Shown here piece by piece: positions 51,222 through 58,392 of a DNA stretch of 64,000 bases. Numbering within the stretch: position 1 is the first letter of the stretch; each line of letters opens with the position of its first letter. Under the pieces are notes generated by a model, which saw nothing but the letters and a program-made list of their open reading frames with translations, did no database searches and had not been told where the DNA came from. The translations under genes and the position numbers were made by a program. This DNA comes from Streptomyces lydicus (lineage in GTDB: Bacteria > Actinomycetota > Actinomycetes > Streptomycetales > Streptomycetaceae), in contig NZ_CP017157.1 in the NCBI RefSeq assembly GCF_001729485.1, positions 6,944,001-7,008,000 on the forward strand, in the 5' to 3' direction.

Positions 51222-53660
51222 CTATTTCGTGTAGCCGATGTCCTGGAAGCGCGGTGTGGCGAAGCCGAAGGCGCCGACGTTCGCCAGCGACTTCTTCGTG
51301 GCCACCAGCTCGGGCCGCTGGTAGAGCGGGATCGACCCGGCGGCCGCCCAGATGCGGGCGTCGGCCTGCTCCACGAGCGTGCGCGCGGAGTCCTCGTCCA
51401 GCTCGGAGGCCGCCTGGTCGAAGAGCTGGTCGATGCGGTCGCTGCCGACCCGGGTGTAGTTCTGCTCGACGGTCAGCGAGCCGTCCGGCGCGGGCTGCGG
51501 CTTGGCGTAGATCGGGCGGGCGTCGGTCGCCGGGTAGGCGGTGCCGGGCCAGGAGTACAGCGCCAGGTCGTAATCGCCGGAGGCGATGTGGTCCTGGAAG
51601 TAGCTGGCGTCGGAGACCCGCTGGACGGAGGTCTGCACGCCGATCTTGGCGAGCATGGCGGCGATCCGGCGGCCCACGGTACGCAGCTGCTCGGAGGCCG
51701 CGCCGTCGGGCAGCACGAACCGCAGGGTCAGCGGCTTGCCGTTCTTCCTGACCAGGGCGGTGCGGACTGTCTTGTCACCGGCCGGCAGCCGGCCGACGCG
51801 GAAGGCCGACGCGTCCTGGGTGCGCCCGGCCGCGGGGCGCCCGGCACCCGGGTGGCCGCCGGACCCCGGCAGGCCGTGGGCCTGACCGGTCTCGATCACC
51901 TCGGCGGCGCGCAGTGCCTTCGCCGCGCGCTTCTTGTACCGCTTGTACCTGCCGTACGCCGACGACTCCTTGTCGCCGTCCGCCGCCTTCTTCTCGCTCG
52001 CCGCGGCGTCCTTGTAGAACGCGGCGCTCTGCCGCAGCAGCGCGGCCTGCTGGACCTCGGAACCGACCGCTCCGGTGAACGACAGCGGCGCCTCCGCGGC
52101 GGACGGGCGGACGCCCTCCCGGTCGCGGTGGGCGGGCGCACCGCCGTGGCCGGGGATCGGGCGGCCCGGGTTGCGGCCGTCGTACGCGCCGTCGCCCTGG
52201 TCGTCGGAGCCGCCGGGCCAGCGGTCGTCCTCGTAGCCGTAGTCGTCCCGGCCGTCCCCGTCCAGGGACGCGTTGCCGTCCTCGTCGCCGTAGTCGCCGG
52301 AGTCGCGCCAGGCGCCGGGGGCGGGGGCGCCCGCCTTCTCGCCGGCCTGCTGGCGGTCGCCGCCCTCGCGCTTCCAGCCGGCGTCGGCGAGCAGCTCCTG
52401 CGCCGCCTCGGCGTCCTGCTCGCCGAGCGCGTCGCTGTGGTCCTGGTAGCCCTGCTGCCCGGCCATCAGCAGATGGCTGCCGAGCGGCTTGGACGGCAGG
52501 TCGAGCGGCTTGAGGACGGTGTCGGCGAGGGCCTGCCGGTCGATGGCGCGGGCCACCGCGCGGCGCACCCGGTCGTCGGCGAGCGGGCCGCTGCTGCCGT
52601 TGAGGGCGAGCTGGGTGTAGGCGGGCTCCAGGGCCTTGTGGACGGTGTAGCCGCGCAGCGCGGAGTTCTCCGCGGCGGCCGCACCGGGGCGGCCGGCGGC
52701 CCGCTCCCCGGCGTTCTGGGGGCCCGCGTTGCCGGAGCCGGCCTTGCGGGACTCCCCGGGGGCGGCCGGACCGCGGGCCGAGGCGACCCGCTTCGCGGCG
52801 ACCTGGTCGACCGCGGCCACGTCGATGGACCCGGCGGCCAGCGCCGCGGCCCGCTTGTCCCCGGGCAGCGACTCCAGCACGATCTTGCTGAGCTTGGCCG
52901 GCTCGCCCCACCACGCCGGGTTCCGTACGAGCACGACCCGGCCCGCCTCGGCGTCCCGCTTCTGCAGCCGGAAGGGGCCCGCGCCGACCTGGAGCTTCTC
53001 GCGCGCGCCGTCGTTGAAGGCGTTGGCGTTGCCCATCACGCTCCGCGGGTAGAGCGGGGTGAACAGCGAGCGCCAGTCCGCGTAGGGCCGGGCGAAGGTG
53101 ACCTTGACCTCGCGGCTGTTCGCGCCCTGCTCGACCTTGCCGATCCGGTCGTAGCCGGCGTTGCGCGCGGTCCAGTAGGCGTTGTCCTTGCCGCGCAGCG
53201 CGGTCCACTGGGCGACGAAGTCCGCGGCGGTGATCGCCGTGCCGTCGCTCCACCGCGCCTTGTGGTTGATCTTGTACGTGACGACCTGCTTGGGGTCGCG
53301 GGCGCTGACGTCCGCGGCGTCGAGGTAGTCGGCGTTGCGCTGCGGGGCGCCGTTGGCGTCGACGGTGAACATGCTGGGCAGGACCGCGCCGGTGATCCGG
53401 GTGGTGGTGGCGTCGGCGTCGGCCTGGAAGGCGTTGAGGGTGCCGGGCATCGCGTCGATCGCCCAGCGCACGGTGCCGCCGTCCTTGAGCTCGTCGCGCG
53501 GCGCCGGGGCGATGTCCTGGGACGCCGAGGCGGACGTCTCCTGTCCGTCGGCGCTGCAGCCGGCCAGCGCCGGCAGCGGGAGGAGCACCCCCGCCGCGAC
53601 CAGCGCGGCGATGCGGCGTCTGCGGGCCGCGCGGGCTGAGGGGATGTCGTGGTCGGTCAT
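51222..53660 (-). CDS. orphan family 5 substrate-binding lipoprotein (LpqW-like) with long insert
   Basis: An 812-aa lipoprotein; signal peptide and lipobox ALAGC (Cys35). The SBP fold is seen at KDGGTVRWAIDAMPGTLN, INHKARWSDGTAITAADFV and ASGDYDLALYSWPGT. No permease or ATPase genes are linked. A low-complexity, Gly/Asp/Tyr-rich region of about 200 residues (431-635) and a smaller one at 295-333 interrupt the C-lobe; the usual length is 550-640. Position next to typA fits mycobacterial lpqW (Rv1166), a lipoprotein that, without a transporter, regulates mannolipid synthesis. The homology is inferred from location and fold, not from a search. Confidence 0.82.
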   Translation of the reverse strand: MTDHDIPSARAARRRRIAALVAAGVLLPLPALAGCSADGQETSASASQDIAPAPRDELKDGGTVRWAIDAMPGTLNAFQADADATTTRITGAVLPSMFTVDANGAPQRNADYLDAADVSARDPKQVVTYKINHKARWSDGTAITAADFVAQWTALRGKDNAYWTARNAGYDRIGKVEQGANSREVKVTFARPYADWRSLFTPLYPRSVMGNANAFNDGAREKLQVGAGPFRLQKRDAEAGRVVLVRNPAWWGEPAKLSKIVLESLPGDKRAAALAAGSIDVAAVDQVAAKRVASARGPAAPGESRKAGSGNAGPQNAGERAAGRPGAAAAENSALRGYTVHKALEPAYTQLALNGSSGPLADDRVRRAVARAIDRQALADTVLKPLDLPSKPLGSHLLMAGQQGYQDHSDALGEQDAEAAQELLADAGWKREGGDRQQAGEKAGAPAPGAWRDSGDYGDEDGNASLDGDGRDDYGYEDDRWPGGSDDQGDGAYDGRNPGRPIPGHGGAPAHRDREGVRPSAAEAPLSFTGAVGSEVQQAALLRQSAAFYKDAAASEKKAADGDKESSAYGRYKRYKKRAAKALRAAEVIETGQAHGLPGSGGHPGAGRPAAGRTQDASAFRVGRLPAGDKTVRTALVRKNGKPLTLRFVLPDGAASEQLRTVGRRIAAMLAKIGVQTSVQRVSDASYFQDHIASGDYDLALYSWPGTAYPATDARPIYAKPQPAPDGSLTVEQNYTRVGSDRIDQLFDQAASELDEDSARTLVEQADARIWAAAGSIPLYQRPELVATKKSLANVGAFGFATPRFQDIGYTK

Positions 53661-54051
53661 GACTGTTACCTCCGGGCTAGCCCGCGTCGCGCCGCCTGGC
53701 CGGTCCCTCTCCGGCGCACCACGTTCGGCCGACTTTGCGGCTCATCACATCTATTGGCCCCTACTGAAGGCGACCGGCGGCCGGCGGGCCGCCCGACACG
53801 TCGGAAGCCGCCCGAAGGCCACCCGCCCGGCGCAATACGGGGCCGCCGGGAGCCGCCGTGCGGGGTCGCGCACGGACATACGTCCGCTCGGGTCGTACCG
53901 GAGTTCGAGCACTGCCGCGGCGCGCGGTTGCCGAAACGCACCGGTTCGAGTCGTAATCGCGTTGGACCCCTTCCCAACGCCTACTGTGACGCGCGACACT
54001 CTCGGGCGCATGAGATCGCCCACCACACCTTCAAAAGTGAGGGCACGTTAT
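53661..54051. other. intergenic region between divergent genes
   Basis: 391 bp with no convincing ORF. It holds a 7-bp inverted repeat (GCGTTGG at 53959-53965 with CCAACGC at 53974-53980) about 70 bp before the small coiled-coil gene, which could be an operator. A short CGGAC/GTCCG palindrome lies near 53875. Promoters for both flanking genes are expected here. Confidence 0.55.
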
Positions 54052-54351
54052 ATGTCCCTTCAGGACGAACTGACGGCGGTGGAACGCAGCCTGGACGACC
54101 TGGTCCGGTCGGTGGGAAGACTGGAGGCGCAGGTCGGGGCCGGCCTGGAGATCCGCCGGGTGCGCAGCGACACGGACCATCTGCGCGAGAGCCTCACGCT
54201 GCTGAAGCAGAGCGCCGCGGCCGGGCCGCAGGCCGGCCGGAAGGCCGCCCCCGTCGAGATGGTGACGGTCTCCGACGCCCCGTACGACGCCACCCTCTGG
54301 GCCGACGCCGAGGACGAAGGTCTCGGCTCCCGCACCGGACACGCCCCGTAG
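54052..54351 (+). CDS. small coiled-coil protein, hypothetical
   Basis: A 99-aa soluble protein of unknown family. The first 55 residues form a helical coiled coil (SLQDELTAVERSLDDLVRS and RVRSDTDHLRESLTLLKQS), followed by a Pro/Ala/Asp-rich tail. It has no signal peptide and no Cys. The ATG at 54052 is preceded by GTGAGGGCACGTTAT, a modest site; codon use is good. It is 164 bp upstream of the Sdh anchor gene in the same direction with a G/C-run hairpin region between, so it probably has its own transcript. Confidence 0.72.
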   Translation: MSLQDELTAVERSLDDLVRSVGRLEAQVGAGLEIRRVRSDTDHLRESLTLLKQSAAAGPQAGRKAAPVEMVTVSDAPYDATLWADAEDEGLGSRTGHAP

Positions 54352-54364
54352 GAGCCCCGGGCGG

Positions 54365-54420
54365 AATCCCCCGAGGGGTGTCCCTTGGGGGAAATCCCCT
54401 GGTGGCGGCCCCTTAGGGGG
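54365..54420 (+). terminator. G/C-run hairpin region after the coiled-coil gene
   Basis: Runs of C and G alternate (CCCCCGAGGGG, CCCTTGGGGG, CCCCTTAGGGGG), giving several overlapping short stems. It lies 14-70 bp past the stop and may end the upstream transcript before the sdh operon. Confidence 0.5.
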
Positions 54421-54515
54421 TGCGCTCGCCCCACTCAGACCCTTACCCCGTTGCCGCCGCCGGGACCCGCTCAGGCGGGGTGTTCCGGACGGGGCGCCCT
54501 TCACGGAGACCGACG

Positions 54516-55343
54516 TTGGCCACTGGCACCGAACCCTCCCCGCAACCGGCCGCGACCGGCGTGCCCACCGCCTCGCGTGCCGCCATCGCCGCCCGCCATC
54601 TGCGCACCGACCGCTGGTGGCTGGCCCCGGCCTGCACCGCCGCCGGGCTGCTCGCGTTCATCGTGTACTCGACGTGGCGGGCGTTCGCGAACGCCGACTA
54701 CTACCACGCCCCTTACGTGTCGCCGTTCTACTCGCCGTGCCTGGCGGAGAACTGCCACACCATGCGCGGCGGCCCCAACTGGGAGATCTTCGGCAGCTGG
54801 TGGGGCCTGTCCCCCGCGCTGCTGATCCTGATCTTCCCGCTGGGCTTCCGGCTGACCTGCTACTACTACCGCAAGGCTTACTACCGGGGCTTCTGGGCCT
54901 CGCCGCCGGCCTGCGCGGTCGCCGAGCCGCACACGAAGTACACCGGAGAGACCCGCTTCCCGCTGATCCTCCAGAACCTGCACCGGTACTTCTTCTACTT
55001 CGCGCTGCTGGTCGCCGGCGTCCTGACGTACGACACCGTGCTGACCTTCCGCGACGAGAACTACCAGTGGGGGCACATGGGCCTGGGCACCCTGGTGTTC
55101 CTCGTCAACATCGTGCTGATCTGGGCGTACACCCTCTCCTGCCACTCCTGCCGGCACATCGTCGGCGGCCGGCTGCGGCACTTCTCCAAGCACCCGGTGC
55201 GCTACCGGCTGTGGGGCTGGATCGGCAAGCTCAACGCGCGGCACATGCTGCTCGCATGGGCCTCACTGATCAGCGTGGCCCTGGCGGACTTCTACGTCTT
55301 CCTGCTGGCCAGCGGGGCGTTCGCGGACCCCCGCTTCTTCTGA
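54516..55343 (+). CDS. sdhC: succinate dehydrogenase membrane anchor, type F-like (SdhC)
   Basis: A 275-aa membrane protein with five membrane helices (about 34-57, 98-118, 158-178, 190-209, 244-266). It lies 34 bp before sdhA, so it is the anchor that passes electrons to menaquinone. Its layout matches the single-subunit anchor of mycobacterial Sdh1, not the classic SdhC/SdhD pair. Cys75 and Cys80-His81, Cys115, and Cys209-x2-Cys212-x-His214 (CHSCRH) are candidate ligands for a membrane-embedded Rieske-like [2Fe-2S] cluster. The TTG at 54516 is chosen since GGAG lies 8 nt upstream; an ATG is not present near. Confidence 0.82.
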   Translation: MATGTEPSPQPAATGVPTASRAAIAARHLRTDRWWLAPACTAAGLLAFIVYSTWRAFANADYYHAPYVSPFYSPCLAENCHTMRGGPNWEIFGSWWGLSPALLILIFPLGFRLTCYYYRKAYYRGFWASPPACAVAEPHTKYTGETRFPLILQNLHRYFFYFALLVAGVLTYDTVLTFRDENYQWGHMGLGTLVFLVNIVLIWAYTLSCHSCRHIVGGRLRHFSKHPVRYRLWGWIGKLNARHMLLAWASLISVALADFYVFLLASGAFADPRFF

Positions 55344-55377
55344 CGACAGCTTCTACTGAGGAAAGGTGTGCCCTCCG

Positions 55378-57330
55378 ATGGCGCATGTGGACCGGCAGGC
55401 ATGGGACGTGGTCGTGGTGGGCGCGGGCGGCGCCGGGCTGCGCGCCGCCATCGAGGCCCGCGAAGCCGGCATGCGAACAGCCGTGATCTGCAAGTCCCTG
55501 TTCGGCAAGGCCCATACGGTGATGGCCGAGGGCGGCATCGCCGCCAGCATGGGCAACGCCAACGAACACGACAACTGGCAGGTCCACTTCCGCGACACCA
55601 TGCGCGGCGGCAAGTTCCTCAACCACTGGCGGATGGCCGAGCTGCACGCCCGTGAGGCCCCCGACCGCGTCTGGGAGCTGGAGACCTGGGGCGCGCTCTT
55701 CGACCGCACACCCGACGGCCGGATCTCCCAGCGCAACTTCGGCGGCCACGAGTACCCGCGGCTGGCGCACGTCGGCGACCGTACGGGCCTGGAGCTGATC
55801 CGCACCCTCCAGCAGAAGATCGTCTCGCTCCAGCAGGAGGACGAGCGGGAGTTCGGCGCGTACGACGCCCGGCTGAAGGTCTTCCAGGAGTGCACCGTCA
55901 CCCGGGTGCTGAAGGACGGTGAGCGGGTCTCCGGCGCGTTCTGCTACGAGCGCGAGTCCGGCCGCTTCTTCGTGCTGGAGGCCCCGGCGGTGGTGCTGGC
56001 CACCGGCGGCATCGGCAAGTCCTTCAAGGTGACGTCGAACTCCTGGGAGTACACCGGCGACGGGCACGCGCTGGCGCTGCTGGCCGGGGCGTCGCTGATC
56101 AACATGGAGTTCGTGCAGTTCCACCCCACCGGCATGGTCTGGCCGCCGTCGGTGAAGGGCATCCTCGTCACCGAGTCGGTGCGCGGCGACGGCGGGGTGC
56201 TGCGCAACAGCGACGGCAAGCGGTTCATGTTCGACTACGTCCCGGACGTCTTCAAGGAGAAGTACGCCGAGACCGAGGACGAGGGCGACCGCTGGTACGA
56301 GGACCCGGACCGCAACCGCCGCCCGCCCGAGCTGCTGCCCCGCGACGAGGTCGCCCGGGCCATCAACGCCGAGGTCAAGGCGGGCCGCGGCTCCCCGCAC
56401 GGCGGGGTCTATCTGGACGTGTCCACCCGGATGCCGGCCGAGGTGATCACCCGCCGGCTGCCGTCCATGCACCACCAGTTCAAGGAGCTGGCGGACGTGG
56501 ACATCACCGCCGAGCCGATGGAGGTCGGCCCGACCTGCCACTATGTGATGGGCGGGGTGGACGTCGACCCGGACTCCGCGGCGGCCATCGGCGTGCCGGG
56601 GCTGTTCGCGGCCGGTGAGGTGGCCGGCGGGATGCACGGCTCCAACCGCCTCGGCGGCAACTCGCTCTCCGACCTGCTGGTGTTCGGCCGGCGGGCGGGA
56701 CTGCACGCGGCCGAGTACGCGGCCTCGCTGACCGACCGGCCCGCGGCCGACCCGCTGCAGATCGACACCGCGGAGGCGGAGGCGCTGCGCCCCTTCAGCG
56801 CCGAGACCGGCGCGGACGCCGACGGGGACCCGGTCCGCGACCGGGGCCCGGCGGAGAACCCGTACACCCTGCACCAGGAGCTCCAGCAGGCGATGAACGA
56901 CCTGGTCGGCATCATCCGCCGGGAGAGCGAGATGTACGAGGCGCTCAAGCGGCTGGCCGATCTGCGGGTGCGGGCCCGGCGGGCCGGTGTCGAGGGGCAC
57001 CGGCAGTACAACCCGGGCTGGCACCTGGCTCTCGACCTGCGCAACATGCTGCTGGTCAGCGAGTGCGTGGCGCGGGCGGCGCTGGAGCGCGAGGAGAGCC
57101 GGGGCGGGCACACCCGCGACGACCATCCGGCGATGGACCGCGGCTGGCGCAACATCAATCTGGTCTGCCGGCTCGCCGATCCGCAGGGCGACTCACGGGC
57201 CGCGGACCCGGCGCTGGGGCAGATCCGGCTCTCCCGCCGGGAGACCCCGCCGATCCGCCGCGACCTGCTGGAACTGTTCGAGAAGGACGAGCTGGCGAAG
57301 TATCTGACGGACGAGGAGCTGAGCCGGTGA
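55378..57330 (+). CDS. sdhA: succinate dehydrogenase/fumarate reductase flavoprotein subunit
   Basis: A 650-aa FAD subunit that oxidises succinate to fumarate at the inner membrane. FAD-binding start is VVVVGAGGAGLRAAIEA; KSLFGKAHTVMAEGGIAAS carries the FAD-linked His; catalytic blocks QFHPTGMVWP and HGSNRLGGNSLSDLLVFG are present. The ATG at 55378 is chosen; a GTG 12 nt upstream is an alternative start because AGGAAAGG is closer to it. sdhB overlaps its stop by 4 bp. With the 5-helix anchor gene it forms the sdhCAB operon typical of actinobacterial Sdh1. Confidence 0.93.
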   Translation: MAHVDRQAWDVVVVGAGGAGLRAAIEAREAGMRTAVICKSLFGKAHTVMAEGGIAASMGNANEHDNWQVHFRDTMRGGKFLNHWRMAELHAREAPDRVWELETWGALFDRTPDGRISQRNFGGHEYPRLAHVGDRTGLELIRTLQQKIVSLQQEDEREFGAYDARLKVFQECTVTRVLKDGERVSGAFCYERESGRFFVLEAPAVVLATGGIGKSFKVTSNSWEYTGDGHALALLAGASLINMEFVQFHPTGMVWPPSVKGILVTESVRGDGGVLRNSDGKRFMFDYVPDVFKEKYAETEDEGDRWYEDPDRNRRPPELLPRDEVARAINAEVKAGRGSPHGGVYLDVSTRMPAEVITRRLPSMHHQFKELADVDITAEPMEVGPTCHYVMGGVDVDPDSAAAIGVPGLFAAGEVAGGMHGSNRLGGNSLSDLLVFGRRAGLHAAEYAASLTDRPAADPLQIDTAEAEALRPFSAETGADADGDPVRDRGPAENPYTLHQELQQAMNDLVGIIRRESEMYEALKRLADLRVRARRAGVEGHRQYNPGWHLALDLRNMLLVSECVARAALEREESRGGHTRDDHPAMDRGWRNINLVCRLADPQGDSRAADPALGQIRLSRRETPPIRRDLLELFEKDELAKYLTDEELSR

Positions 57331-58145
57331 GCGAGGCGCAGACAGCACAGCAGGGGAACGGGCCGGCCGGACCGTCCGGCGCCTACCGGGCGCACTTCCG
57401 GGTGTGGCGGGGCGAGGCGGGCGCCGGGGACCTGGAGGACTTCACGGTCGAGGTGCACGAGGGCGAGGTGGTGCTCGACATCATCCACCGGCTTCAGGCG
57501 ACCCAGGCGCCCGATCTCGCGGTGCGCTGGAACTGCAAGGCGGGCAAGTGCGGTTCGTGCAGCGCGGAGATCAACGGGCGGCCGCGGCTGATGTGCATGA
57601 CGCGGATGTCGGTGTTCGACCGTGCGGAGACGATCACGGTCACGCCGATGCGGACGTTCCCGGTCATCCGCGATCTGGTCACCGATGTGTCGTTCAACTA
57701 CGCCAAGGCGCGGGAGATCCCGGCGTTCGTGCCGCCGCCGGAGCTGGCGCCCGGTGAGTACCGCATGCAGCAGGAGGACGTCGGGCGCTCGCAGGAGTTC
57801 CGCAAGTGCATCGAGTGCTTCCTGTGCCAGGACACCTGCCATGTGGTGCGTGATCACGAGGAGAACAAGGCCGCGTTCGCCGGGCCGCGTTTCCTGATGC
57901 GGATCGCCGAGCTCGACATGCATCCGCTGGACGCCGCGCCGGAGGCCGGTATCGACCGCAAGACCTCCGCCCAGGACGAGCACGGGCTGGGCTTCTGCAA
58001 CATCACCAAGTGCTGCACGGAGGTCTGCCCCGAGCACATCAAGATCACCGACAATGCGCTGATCCCGCTGAAGGAGCGCGCCGCGGACCGCAAGTACGAC
58101 CCGCTGGTGTGGCTCGGGAACAAGATCCGGCGCCGTACGGAATGA
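57327..58145 (+). CDS. sdhB: succinate dehydrogenase/fumarate reductase iron-sulfur subunit
   Basis: A 272-aa Fe-S subunit carrying the electron wire from FAD to the anchor. The [2Fe-2S] motif is CKAGKCGSC with a fourth Cys in LMCMTR. The [4Fe-4S]/[3Fe-4S] set is CIECFLCQDTC and CNITKCCTEVCPEH. The start GTG overlaps the sdhA stop by 4 bp, and the next small gene overlaps its stop by 4 bp, so all are coupled. Length and Cys count are normal. Confidence 0.93.
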   Translation: MSEAQTAQQGNGPAGPSGAYRAHFRVWRGEAGAGDLEDFTVEVHEGEVVLDIIHRLQATQAPDLAVRWNCKAGKCGSCSAEINGRPRLMCMTRMSVFDRAETITVTPMRTFPVIRDLVTDVSFNYAKAREIPAFVPPPELAPGEYRMQQEDVGRSQEFRKCIECFLCQDTCHVVRDHEENKAAFAGPRFLMRIAELDMHPLDAAPEAGIDRKTSAQDEHGLGFCNITKCCTEVCPEHIKITDNALIPLKERAADRKYDPLVWLGNKIRRRTE

Positions 58146-58348
58146 CCCGTCCGGTGCCCGGCACGCTCAACTTCGCCCCGCGCTTCGACCGGACCGGCCG
58201 GATCGTCCTCAACGGGCAGGTGCCGAACGTCAGCGAGGTGTACGTCGACGGGCAGCTGCGCAAGTCCGGCGGGGAGCTGCTGCACGTGGACACCGAGCGG
58301 GTGGTCCGCGAGGCGGAGCGGGCGGCGGAGCGGGTCCGGGCCGCCTGA
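58142..58348 (+). CDS. short protein resembling the C-terminus of an amidohydrolase
   Basis: A 68-aa gene whose ATG overlaps the sdhB stop by 4 bp (ATGA). The sequence FDRTGRIVLNGQVPNVSEVY, followed by VDGQLRKSGGELLHVDTERV, looks like the last 55-60 residues of an amidohydrolase (cytosine-deaminase or AtzF-type), the part after the metal centre that gives only a beta-strand cap. No catalytic part is present anywhere near. It is either a remnant of a decayed gene now coupled to sdhB, or a small stand-alone protein. Strong terminator follows 9 bp after the stop. Confidence 0.6.
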   Translation: MTRPVPGTLNFAPRFDRTGRIVLNGQVPNVSEVYVDGQLRKSGGELLHVDTERVVREAERAAERVRAA

Positions 58349-58356
58349 GCACGGCC

Positions 58357-58385
58357 GCCGGACGCGGGCGGCCCCCGCGTCCGGC
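58357..58385. terminator. terminator of the sdh operon
   Basis: A perfect 12-bp inverted repeat (58357-58368 with 58374-58385) lies between the sdh operon and the convergent SpoIIE-type gene, 9 bp after the last stop. Confidence 0.85.
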
Positions 58386-58392
58386 GCCCCGC

